From the NCBI GenBank assembly GCA_946566415.1, contig CAMNWW010000156.1:1-5752 (forward strand): a stretch of 5,752 bases of DNA. Direction: 5' to 3'. Each line of letters starts with the position of its first letter. The first letter of the stretch is position 1. The stretch comes from an uncultured Lachnospiraceae bacterium. Lineage in GTDB: Bacteria; Bacillota; Clostridia; Lachnospirales; Lachnospiraceae. The notes beneath the pieces are model-generated. The model searched no databases. It was given only the letters and a program-made list of their open reading frames with translations, and was not told the DNA's origin. This document shows, one piece after another, positions 1-5,752 of this stretch. Made by a program: the position numbers and the translations under genes.

Positions 1-1083
1 AACCTGAATATTGGAGTAATCAAAGGGGACGGAATCGGTCCGGAGATCGTTGCAGAGGCGATGAAGGTTCTGGACAGAGCCGGTGAAGTATACGGCTTCA
101 CCTGTTCATATGAACAGCTTCTCATGGGCGGCGCGTCGATCGACGTACATGGAGTCCCGCTCACAGACGAGACAGTGGCGAGGGCTAAAGAATGCGATGC
201 AATTTTGATGGGTTCCATCGGCGGAGACGTAAGGACGTCCCCCTGGTATCAGCTTGAACCGTCCAAGCGCCCGGAGGCGGGACTTCTCAGGATCAGAAAG
301 GAACTGAACCTTTTTGCCAATCTGCGTCCGGCAGTATTATATGAAGAACTTGCTGCGGCGTGCCCGCTTAAAGAAGAGATTACAAAAGGCGGGTTCGACC
401 TTCTCATCATGCGGGAACTGACCGGCGGGCTCTATTTTGGCGAGCGCGGCACAGTGGAAGAAAACGGCGTCTTGACCGCCCATGATACGCTTACATATAA
501 TGAGGAAGAAATCCGCAGGATTGCGGTACGGGCGTTTGACATTGCTATGAAGAGGAGAAAGAGTGTTGTCAGTGTAGACAAAGCGAACGTACTGGATTCA
601 TCGAGACTTTGGAGGAAGGTCGTTGAAGAGGTTCACCAAGACTATCCGCAGGTGGCCTTAAGCCATATGCTGGTCGATAATTGTGCGATGCAGCTTGTCC
701 GTGACCCGAAGCAGTTCGACGTGATCCTGACAGAGAATATGTTCGGCGATATCCTTTCCGACGAGGCCAGTATGGTGACCGGCTCCATTGGAATGCTTGC
801 AAGCGCCAGCTTAAATGAGACGAAATTCGGACTCTACGAGCCAAGCGGCGGCTCTGCCCCGGACATTGCAGGGAAGGGAATTGCCAATCCGATCGCAACG
901 ATTTTGTCCGCGGCAATGATGCTGCGGTACAGTTTCGACCAGGATAAGGCGGCGGACGCGATTGAGGCGGCTGTAACCCAGGCGCTGAAAGACGGCTACC
1001 GCACAGGCGACATTATGTCGGAAGGCTGCCGCAAAGTAGGGACAGAGCAGATGGGGAGTCTCATCTGTGAGAGGATCCGATAG
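1..1083 (+). CDS. leuB: 3-isopropylmalate dehydrogenase, 5' end cut off by window edge
   Basis: Cytoplasmic enzyme that oxidises and decarboxylates 3-isopropylmalate to 2-oxoisocaproate with NAD+, in leucine synthesis. The frame is open from base 1, and the family N-terminal box GDGIGPEI is encoded at 25-48, so the ATG at 61 is internal. The true start is probably the codon just before base 1, giving about 361 residues, close to the usual 350-370. Visible family features are the substrate arginine region ending LNLFANLRP (301-330), the catalytic tyrosine in GLYFGERG (codon 433) and lysine in VDKANVL (codon 580). The metal aspartates are in LVDN (codon 676) and in GDILSDE (codons 748 and 760), part of the isocitrate/isopropylmalate dehydrogenase signature NMFGDILSDEAS. 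The GSAPDIAGKGIANP cofactor loop follows. Tartrate or isocitrate dehydrogenases share the fold, but the LFANLRP box and the ilv neighbours favour LeuB. The gene ends with TAG, 41 bases before ilvD. Confidence 0.96.
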   Translation, partial: NLNIGVIKGDGIGPEIVAEAMKVLDRAGEVYGFTCSYEQLLMGGASIDVHGVPLTDETVARAKECDAILMGSIGGDVRTSPWYQLEPSKRPEAGLLRIRKELNLFANLRPAVLYEELAAACPLKEEITKGGFDLLIMRELTGGLYFGERGTVEENGVLTAHDTLTYNEEEIRRIAVRAFDIAMKRRKSVVSVDKANVLDSSRLWRKVVEEVHQDYPQVALSHMLVDNCAMQLVRDPKQFDVILTENMFGDILSDEASMVTGSIGMLASASLNETKFGLYEPSGGSAPDIAGKGIANPIATILSAAMMLRYSFDQDKAADAIEAAVTQALKDGYRTGDIMSEGCRKVGTEQMGSLICERIR

Positions 1084-1108
1084 AAATAATAGAAATCGTT
1101 AAGGATAC

Positions 1109-1114
1109 AGGAGG
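1109..1114 (+). promoter_or_regulatory. Ribosome binding site of ilvD
   Basis: AGGAGG, a perfect Shine-Dalgarno core, sits 10 bases before the ATG at 1125. It fixes the ilvD start and shows that ilvD initiates independently of leuB. The 41-base leuB-ilvD gap contains nothing else that I can support; there is no convincing -35/-10 pair or hairpin. Confidence 0.85.
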
Positions 1115-1124
1115 AAAATAAGAC

Positions 1125-2441
1125 ATGAAAAGTGACGCTGTAAAAAAGGGGATGCAGCAGGCTCCCCACCGTTCTTTATTTAATGCGCTTGGATATACGA
1201 AGGAAGAGTTGGACCGTCCGATCGTGGGAATCGTAAGTTCTTATAATGAGATCGTGCCAGGACACATGAACCTGGATAAGATCGTAGACGCTGTAAAGAT
1301 GGGGGTGGCAATGGCCGGAGGGACCCCGGTTGTGTTCCCCGCGATCGCGGTATGCGACGGGATCGCCATGGGGCATATCGGGATGAAGTATTCCCTGGTG
1401 ACCCGGGATCTGATCGCTGATTCTACTGAGGCGATGGCGCTTGCCCATCAGTTCGACGCATTGGTAATGGTGCCGAACTGTGATAAGAACGTGCCGGGGC
1501 TTTTGATGGCGGCGGCAAGGATCAACGTTCCTACTATATTTGTAAGCGGCGGCCCAATGCTTGCAGGGCATGTAAAAGGACAGAAACGCAGCCTTTCCAG
1601 CATGTTTGAGGCGGTGGGCTCCTATGCGGCAGGCACAATGACGGAAGAAGACGTATGTGAATTTGAAAATAAAGTGTGTCCCACCTGCGGTTCCTGTTCC
1701 GGTATGTACACAGCCAACAGCATGAACTGTCTTACCGAAGTGCTGGGTATGGGACTTCCGGGGAACGGCACGATTCCGGCAGTGTATTCAGAAAGAATCC
1801 GTCTTGCAAAACATGCAGGGATGCAGGTTATGGAGCTGTACAGAAAAAATATCCGTCCGCGGGATATCATCACAGAGGACGCGATTCTCAACGCCTTGAC
1901 TGTGGATATGGCGCTTGGGTGCTCTACTAACAGTATGCTGCATCTTCCGGCAATCGCACACGAGATTGGAATGGACTTTGAGATTGACTTTGCAAACGGA
2001 ATCAGCGAGAAGACTCCGAATTTGTGCCACCTGGCCCCGGCCGGCCCGACTTACATGGAAGATCTGAATGAAGCGGGCGGCGTATATGCAGTGATGAATG
2101 AGCTGAACAAGAAAAATCTTCTTCATACTGAATGCATCACAGTAACAGGGAAAACGGTGGGCGAGAATATTGCGGGATGTGTGAACAAGAATCCCGAAGT
2201 CATCCGCCCGATCGAAAATCCCTACTCGCAGACAGGAGGCCTTGCGGTATTAAAAGGAAACCTTGCGCCGGACGGCAGCGTAGTAAAACGTTCCGCAGTG
2301 GTGGAGGAGATGCTGGTGCATGAAGGTCCGGCAAGAGTATTTGAATGTGAAGACGACGCAATCAAAGCGATCAAGGACGGTCAGATCAACCCCGGGGACG
2401 TGGTGGTGATCCGCTATGTGGGACCGAAAGGCGGACCTTGA
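1125..2441 (+). CDS. ilvD: Dihydroxy-acid dehydratase, N-terminal part (438 residues, stops at premature TGA)
   Basis: This part holds the iron-sulfur and metal site of IlvD. VPNCDKNVPG (residues 116-125) is the first ILVD/EDD signature: Cys119 is a cluster ligand, and Lys121 matches the lysine that is carbamylated in structurally studied relatives. CPTCGSCSGMYTANSMNCL (185-203) supplies the second conserved cysteine group. At residue 46 the sequence is VPGH, with glycine as in the E. coli enzyme, rather than the cysteine that is the third ligand in [2Fe-2S] members; this suggests the oxygen-sensitive [4Fe-4S] type, as expected for an anaerobe. The chain then runs through GGLAVLKGN (371-379) and ends GPKGGP-stop. 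The start is set by the perfect AGGAGG upstream. Without the C-terminal part the active site is incomplete, so this piece alone is expected to be inactive. Confidence 0.85.
   Translation: MKSDAVKKGMQQAPHRSLFNALGYTKEELDRPIVGIVSSYNEIVPGHMNLDKIVDAVKMGVAMAGGTPVVFPAIAVCDGIAMGHIGMKYSLVTRDLIADSTEAMALAHQFDALVMVPNCDKNVPGLLMAAARINVPTIFVSGGPMLAGHVKGQKRSLSSMFEAVGSYAAGTMTEEDVCEFENKVCPTCGSCSGMYTANSMNCLTEVLGMGLPGNGTIPAVYSERIRLAKHAGMQVMELYRKNIRPRDIITEDAILNALTVDMALGCSTNSMLHLPAIAHEIGMDFEIDFANGISEKTPNLCHLAPAGPTYMEDLNEAGGVYAVMNELNKKNLLHTECITVTGKTVGENIAGCVNKNPEVIRPIENPYSQTGGLAVLKGNLAPDGSVVKRSAVVEEMLVHEGPARVFECEDDAIKAIKDGQINPGDVVVIRYVGPKGGP
2439..2441 (+). other. ilvD: Premature in-frame TGA replacing a conserved glycine codon of ilvD
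   Basis: Reading codons from 2421 gives GGA CCG AAA GGC GGA CCT TGA ATG, that is GPKGGP-stop-M. The family reads GPKGGPGMPEM here, so TGA stands exactly in the place of a glycine and a single G-to-T change at 2439 from GGA explains it. It is the only internal stop in any of the five genes of the window. Confidence 0.93.
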
Positions 2442-2792
2442 ATGCCGGAGATGCTGAACACGACGTCCGCTATAGCCGGGATGGGACTTGGCTCTTCTGT
2501 GGCGCTCATTACAGACGGGCGTTTCAGCGGCGCATCACGCGGCGCATCGATCGGGCACGTGTCGCCGGAAGCAGCCGTAGGCGGACCGATCGCTCTGGTT
2601 GAAGAGGGCGATATGATCCGGATCGACATCCCGAACCTGAAGCTTGAAGTGAAAGTTTCAGACGAGGAGATGGAGGCAAGGAAAGAAAAATGGCAGCCAA
2701 GGGAGCCGGAAGTTACGACCGGATATCTTGCACGCTACGCATCCATGGTGACATCCGGGAACCGCGGCGCTGTGCTGGAAATCAAAAAATAA
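2442..2792 (+). CDS. ilvD: Dihydroxy-acid dehydratase, C-terminal part (116 residues)
   Basis: The remaining C-terminus of IlvD, beginning MPEML, follows the premature TGA in the same frame. It carries the second ILVD/EDD signature, ALITDGRFSGAS; the serine in GRFSG (about residue 468 of the full protein) matches the serine assigned as catalytic base in the family. SIGHVSPEAA and the closing YLARYASMVTSGNRGA segment, both typical of the IlvD C-terminal domain, follow. It could be made only by stop bypass or by re-initiation at the ATG directly after the stop (TGAATG). The upstream purine stretch AAAGGCGGA (2427-2435) is a weak, non-canonical ribosome binding site, so independent translation is doubtful. 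The frame is well preserved to TAA at 2790-2792, so loss of function, if real, is recent. Confidence 0.75.
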   Translation: MPEMLNTTSAIAGMGLGSSVALITDGRFSGASRGASIGHVSPEAAVGGPIALVEEGDMIRIDIPNLKLEVKVSDEEMEARKEKWQPREPEVTTGYLARYASMVTSGNRGAVLEIKK

Positions 2793-2794
2793 AA

Positions 2795-2800
2795 AGGGGA
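2795..2800 (+). promoter_or_regulatory. Ribosome binding site of ilvB
   Basis: AGGGGA lies 6 bases before the ATG at 2807, in the 14-base gap after the ilvD stop. It decides the start: the frame is also open upstream to an ATG at 2690 inside ilvD, but that ATG lacks a good ribosome binding site, and the extra residues do not belong to the family. Confidence 0.75.
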
Positions 2801-2806
2801 ACAAGG

Positions 2807-4498
2807 ATGCAGAAGTTAAATGGTTCAGAGATACTGATAGAGTGTTTAAAAGAGCAGGGCGTAGATACGATCTTCGGATATCCAGGCGGAGCGATTTTAA
2901 ACGTATATGATGAATTATATAAACATAGCGATGAAATTAAGCATATCCTGACCTCCCACGAACAGGGAGCTTCCCACGCGGCGGACGGATATGCGCGCGC
3001 CACAGGGAAAGTGGGCGTATGTTTCGCCACCAGCGGACCAGGCGCGACAAATTTGGTAACCGGGATTGCAACCGCCTTCATGGACTCGATTCCAATCGTG
3101 GCGGTCACCTGCAACGTGGGAGTGCCTCTCCTTGGAAAAGACAGCTTCCAGGAAATTGATATTACTGGAATAACCATGCCGATCACCAAATACAATTTTA
3201 TTGTCAAGGACGTAGAAAAGCTGGCCGAGACAATTCGGAAGGCATTCGCTATCGCTAAATCCGGAAGACCCGGACCTGTCCTCATTGATATCCCGAAGGA
3301 TATTACGGCTCAGAAAGCGGATTATGAGCCTGTGAAAATTGAGCCTGTAAAAAAATACAAAAAAAATATTTCTGCAAAAGAAATTGATACGGCTGCAGAG
3401 ATGGTCCAAAAAGCAGAGCGTCCTTATGTTTTTGTGGGCGGCGGCGCGGTTCTTGCGGACGCAAGCGAAGAACTCAGGGAGTTTGTCCATAAGATACACT
3501 CTCCGGTCTGCGATTCTCTGATGGGCAAGGGCGCGTACCCAGGAACCGATCCTCTATATACCGGAATGCTGGGGATGCATGGAACCAAGACTTCCAATTA
3601 TGGGGTAAGTGAATGTGACCTTTTGATTGTAATAGGCTCTCGTTTCTCGGACCGCGTGATCGGAAATCCAGAAAAGTTTGCCAGCCATGCGAAAATCCTG
3701 CAGTTTGACATCGACGTTGCAGAGATGGATAAAAATATTATCATTAACGCCGGCGTCGTAGGAGATATCAAAGAGACGCTTGCGCAGGTGAACGCTAAAC
3801 TTCCGCAGCTCTCCCATGATGAATGGGTTCATAAGATTCAGGAATATAAAGAAAAATATCCGCTCAATTACCATGCGGAGGCTCTGACCGGACCTTATGT
3901 GGTAGAGGAGATCTACCGTCAGACGAAGGGAGACGCTTTAGTCGTCACAGAGGTAGGTCAGCATCAGATGTGGGCGGCGCAGTACTATCAGTTTACAAAG
4001 CCAAGGACGCTCCTTACTTCCGGCGGGCTTGGCACGATGGGATACGGGCTTGGAGCGTCTCTGGGCGCAAAGATGGGATGCCCTGATAAAACCGTGGTAA
4101 ATATTGCCGGGGACGGTTGTTTCCGTATGAATATGAATGAGATCGCGACAGCCGTCCGCTACAATATTCCAATCGTCGAGGTGGTGGTTAACAACCATGT
4201 GCTGGGTATGGTCCGGCAGTGGCAGAATCTGTTCTATGGACAGCGGTATTCTGCGACAATACTGGACGACGCCGTAGATTTTGTGAAATTGGCGGAGGCG
4301 ATGGGAGCGAAAGCGCTTCGTGCCGAGACGCGGGAAGAATTTGCAGAAGCGTTCCGGATAGCGCTTGCGCATAACGGACCGATCCTAATCGACTGCCAGA
4401 TCGCAAGCGATGATAAAGTATGGCCCATGGTGGCGCCGGGAGCGCCCATCAGTGAAGCGTTTGACGAGAAGGATTTGGAAGAGAAGGAGAGGAGATAA
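2807..4498 (+). CDS. ilvB: Acetolactate (acetohydroxyacid) synthase, large catalytic subunit
   Basis: ThDP-dependent enzyme of 563 residues that condenses two pyruvates to 2-acetolactate, or pyruvate with 2-oxobutyrate, the committed step of valine/leucine and isoleucine synthesis. It has the usual three domains: the PYR domain (about 4-168) with the catalytic Glu52 in SHEQGASHAADGYARATG, the central FAD-type domain (about 192-325) with RFSDR at 279-283, and the PP domain (about 385-533). The ThDP/Mg2+ motif runs from GDG (435-437) to NN (462-463). RQW at 470-472 and RFSDR are features of the anabolic FAD-containing synthase rather than catabolic AlsS. The start MQKLNGSEIL matches family N-termini. 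It follows ilvD by 14 bases and precedes serC by one. The regulatory subunit ilvN, usually needed for valine feedback inhibition, is not in the window. The domain linker at 179-187 is lysine-rich and encoded by two A-runs. Confidence 0.96.
   Translation: MQKLNGSEILIECLKEQGVDTIFGYPGGAILNVYDELYKHSDEIKHILTSHEQGASHAADGYARATGKVGVCFATSGPGATNLVTGIATAFMDSIPIVAVTCNVGVPLLGKDSFQEIDITGITMPITKYNFIVKDVEKLAETIRKAFAIAKSGRPGPVLIDIPKDITAQKADYEPVKIEPVKKYKKNISAKEIDTAAEMVQKAERPYVFVGGGAVLADASEELREFVHKIHSPVCDSLMGKGAYPGTDPLYTGMLGMHGTKTSNYGVSECDLLIVIGSRFSDRVIGNPEKFASHAKILQFDIDVAEMDKNIIINAGVVGDIKETLAQVNAKLPQLSHDEWVHKIQEYKEKYPLNYHAEALTGPYVVEEIYRQTKGDALVVTEVGQHQMWAAQYYQFTKPRTLLTSGGLGTMGYGLGASLGAKMGCPDKTVVNIAGDGCFRMNMNEIATAVRYNIPIVEVVVNNHVLGMVRQWQNLFYGQRYSATILDDAVDFVKLAEAMGAKALRAETREEFAEAFRIALAHNGPILIDCQIASDDKVWPMVAPGAPISEAFDEKDLEEKERR
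4484..4494 (+). promoter_or_regulatory. Ribosome binding site of serC, inside the end of ilvB
   Basis: The purine stretch AAGGAGAGGAG contains AGGAG at 4490-4494, 5 bases before the ATG at 4500. It lies wholly within the last codons of ilvB, whose TAA (4496-4498) is separated from the serC ATG by one base. This arrangement points to translational coupling and rules out the far-upstream in-frame ATG at 4410 as the start. Confidence 0.8.
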
Positions 4499-4499
4499 T

Positions 4500-5582
4500 A
4501 TGAAGAGAGTATATAACTTTTCGGCAGGACCTGCAGTTCTGCCTGAGGAAGTACTGCGTGAAGCGGCGGACGAGATGCTGGATTATAGAGGTACAGGCAT
4601 GTCGGTCATGGAAATGAGCCATCGTTCCAAAGCCTTTGAGACGATCATCACAGAGGCCGAGCAGGATCTTCGGGAGCTGATGAATATTCCGGACAACTAT
4701 AAGGTGTTGTTCCTGCAGGGCGGCGCGAGCCAGCAGTTCGCCATGATTCCTATGAACCTGATGAAAAACAAGGTTGCCGACTATATCATTACCGGGCAGT
4801 GGGCAAAAAAAGCGGCCGCGGAGGCGGAAAAATACGGAAAAGTGAACCGGATCGCTTCATCAGCGGATAAGACATTTTCTTACATACCGGACTGCACCGA
4901 CCTTCCGATAGATGCGGACGCAGACTATGTTTATATCTGTGAAAACAATACGATCTATGGTACAAAGTATCATAAGCTTCCGGATACAAAAGGGAAACCC
5001 TTGGTTGCAGACGTTTCCTCCTGCTTCCTGTCAGAGCCGGTGAATGTGACGAAATACGGCGTTATTTACGGAGGCGTGCAGAAAAATATCGGCCCGGCAG
5101 GTGTGGTAATCGTAATCATAAGGGAAGACCTGATCACAGAAGATGTGCTTTTCGGCACTCCGACTATGCTTCAATATAAGATACACGCAGACGCAAAATC
5201 ACTTTACAACACTCCGCCGGCATACGGCATTTATATCTGCGGCAAAGTCTTTAAATGGCTCAAAAATATGGGCGGCCTTGAGGTGATGAAAGTACGTAAC
5301 GAGAAAAAAGCAAAACTTTTGTACGATTATCTGGATGAGAGCAAGATGTTCCACGGGACTGTGGAGAAAAAGGACCGCTCCCTCATGAATGTTCCCTTCG
5401 TGACGGGAAATGAAGAGATGGACGCGAAATTTGTGAAGGCGGCAAAAGAAGCAGGGCTTGAAAATCTGAAAGGGCACCGGACAGTGGGCGGTATGCGCGC
5501 CAGTATTTACAACGCCATGCCCTATGAAGGCGTGGAGGCGCTGGTCGCTTTTATGAAAAAGTTTGAAGAGGAGAATCAATGA
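4500..5582 (+). CDS. serC: Phosphoserine aminotransferase
   Basis: PLP-dependent class-V aminotransferase that converts 3-phosphohydroxypyruvate and glutamate to O-phosphoserine and 2-oxoglutarate, step two of serine synthesis; the family can also act in the DXP-dependent vitamin B6 pathway. The length is 360 residues, the normal size. The N-terminus MKRVYNFSAGPAVLP is diagnostic. SHRSKAF carries His41-Arg42 at the substrate phosphate position. QGGASQQFAMIPMNL (73-87) is the cofactor-phosphate loop in its Firmicute form, Trp101 is placed to stack on the PLP ring, and Lys195 in QKNIGPAG is the Schiff-base lysine. GHRTVGGMRAS near the C-terminus holds Arg329 and Arg333, the latter matching the carboxylate-binding arginine of E. 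coli SerC. The gene starts one base after ilvB and overlaps serA by one base, so its expression is tied to both. The stop is TGA, with a second TGA directly behind it in frame. Confidence 0.97.
   Translation: MKRVYNFSAGPAVLPEEVLREAADEMLDYRGTGMSVMEMSHRSKAFETIITEAEQDLRELMNIPDNYKVLFLQGGASQQFAMIPMNLMKNKVADYIITGQWAKKAAAEAEKYGKVNRIASSADKTFSYIPDCTDLPIDADADYVYICENNTIYGTKYHKLPDTKGKPLVADVSSCFLSEPVNVTKYGVIYGGVQKNIGPAGVVIVIIREDLITEDVLFGTPTMLQYKIHADAKSLYNTPPAYGIYICGKVFKWLKNMGGLEVMKVRNEKKAKLLYDYLDESKMFHGTVEKKDRSLMNVPFVTGNEEMDAKFVKAAKEAGLENLKGHRTVGGMRASIYNAMPYEGVEALVAFMKKFEEENQ
5569..5573 (+). promoter_or_regulatory. Ribosome binding site of serA, inside the end of serC
   Basis: AGGAG within the last codons of serC lies 8 bases before ATG 5582 and 11 before the adjacent ATG 5585. 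The spacing favours the first ATG as the serA start, although both are in frame and differ by only one methionine. Confidence 0.75.
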
Positions 5583-5752
5583 TGATGTATAAATATTATT
5601 GCTTGAATCCAATCTCTCCTGTGGGGCTGGAAAAGTTCACGGATGATTATGTGCCGGCGGGAGACGCAAAGGGGGCGGACGCAGTTCTGGTCCGCAGTGC
5701 GTCCATGCATGAGATGGAACTTCACCCTTCGCTAAATGCTGTGGCCCGTGAA
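5582..5752 (+). CDS. serA: D-3-phosphoglycerate dehydrogenase, N-terminal 57 residues (runs off window)
   Basis: Start of the enzyme that oxidises 3-phosphoglycerate to 3-phosphohydroxypyruvate with NAD+, the first step of serine synthesis and the supplier of the SerC substrate. The visible residues begin MMYKYYCLNPISPVGL and include ADAVLVRSASMHEMEL (32-47). This matches the N-terminal substrate-binding domain of D-isomer-specific 2-hydroxyacid dehydrogenases, where the VRS segment (Arg38-Ser39) is conserved. The NAD-binding domain and catalytic Arg/Glu/His lie beyond the window, so whether it carries an ACT regulatory domain cannot be seen. The ATG overlaps the serC TGA by one base (TGATG), and the frame is open to the window end. 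A different 2-hydroxyacid dehydrogenase is possible from 57 residues alone, but the overlap with serC makes SerA by far the best reading. Confidence 0.9.
   Translation, partial: MMYKYYCLNPISPVGLEKFTDDYVPAGDAKGADAVLVRSASMHEMELHPSLNAVARE

Larger units (their letters stand above)
1125..2792 (+). pseudogene. ilvD: Dihydroxy-acid dehydratase gene interrupted by an in-frame TGA
   Basis: This is the whole ilvD locus, 555 codons plus TAA, which matches the usual bacterial IlvD length of about 550-560 residues. The product would dehydrate 2,3-dihydroxy-isovalerate and 2,3-dihydroxy-3-methylvalerate to the 2-keto acids of valine and isoleucine. The reading frame is continuous except for codon 439 (2439-2441), which is TGA where the family has glycine in the GPKGGPGMPEM box; GGA to TGA is one base change. 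No insertion or deletion is present, because both halves are in the same frame and join without loss. As written, the gene gives a truncated enzyme lacking the last 116 residues and the catalytic serine. Whether this is a true nonsense mutation, a read error, or a stop that is bypassed cannot be decided from the sequence. The identity as ilvD is certain; the pseudogene status is an inference. Confidence 0.8.

Noticed and set aside
61..63. ATG at 61 as the leuB start.
   Set aside because: The conserved GDGIGPEI box is encoded upstream at 25-48 in the same open frame, so the start lies before the window.
1080..1096. Direct repeat ATAGAAAT-A-ATAGAAAT at the leuB stop, with an AT-rich -10-like stretch.
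   Set aside because: Short AT-rich repeat in a 41-base gap, with no matching -35 box; not enough to call a promoter or operator.
1676..2323. Short plus-strand frames within ilvD (1676-1930 and 2132-2323).
   Set aside because: They lie in another frame within the clearly conserved ilvD coding sequence and resemble no family.
2439..2441. A variant genetic code in which UGA means glycine (as in SR1/Gracilibacteria).
   Set aside because: Only one in-frame TGA occurs across about 1,900 codons, GGA/GGC/GGG glycine codons are used freely, and serC ends naturally at tandem TGA codons overlapping the serA start.
2439..2480. UGA read as selenocysteine.
   Set aside because: The replaced residue is a structural glycine, not a catalytic cysteine, and downstream I find only a CCGG/CCGG 4-bp pairing, not a bacterial SECIS-like hairpin.
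2690..2806. A longer ilvB starting at the ATG at 2690.
   Set aside because: It would overlap the ilvD 3' end by about 100 bases, the added residues do not fit the family, and the good ribosome binding site serves 2807.
2782..3499. Long minus-strand open frames opposite ilvB (167 and 194 codons).
   Set aside because: They are shadows of the ilvB coding frame, with no recognisable domain and no supporting context; the other minus-strand frames opposite leuB, ilvD and serC are likewise shadows.
4410..4499. A longer serC starting at the ATG at 4410.
   Set aside because: The extension is out-of-frame ilvB sequence; the family N-terminus MKRVYNFSAGP begins at 4500 directly behind AGGAG.

Overview
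The window carries one tightly packed, single-strand block of amino-acid biosynthesis genes: leuB (5' end cut by the window edge), ilvD, ilvB, serC and the first 57 codons of serA. All genes read on the + strand with gaps of 41 bases, 14 bases and 1 base and finally a 1-base overlap, so this looks like the middle of a longer operon. No promoter, terminator, RNA gene, repeat array or mobile element was found. Protein wording (for example the serA start, the QKNIGPAG box of serC and the NNHVLGMVRQW box of ilvB), the strong AGGAGG-type ribosome binding sites and a roughly balanced base composition suggest an anaerobic Firmicute, most likely a gut Lachnospiraceae/Clostridium cluster XIVa relative. 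That assignment rests on recalled family resemblance, not on a search.

Layout: 1-1083 leuB (3-isopropylmalate dehydrogenase, leucine branch); 1125-2792 ilvD (dihydroxy-acid dehydratase, shared valine/isoleucine/leucine step), interrupted by an in-frame TGA at 2439-2441; 2807-4498 ilvB (acetohydroxyacid synthase catalytic subunit, the committed branched-chain step); 4500-5582 serC (phosphoserine aminotransferase); 5582 to the window end serA (3-phosphoglycerate dehydrogenase, N-terminus only). IlvB and IlvD act at the first and third steps of valine/isoleucine synthesis and LeuB in the leucine branch. SerA and SerC perform the first two steps of serine synthesis from 3-phosphoglycerate. ilvC, ilvN and leuACD are not in the window; they may lie upstream or elsewhere.

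The one clearly abnormal thing is ilvD. The reading frame is otherwise intact over 555 codons, the normal family length, but codon 439, an invariant-looking glycine in the GPKGGP-G-MPEM box, reads TGA instead of GGA. The stop is followed immediately by ATG in the same frame. The simplest readings are a point nonsense mutation or a base-calling error; recoding and re-initiation are less likely alternatives. I see no evidence of an undescribed system: the rest of the window is ordinary housekeeping metabolism.
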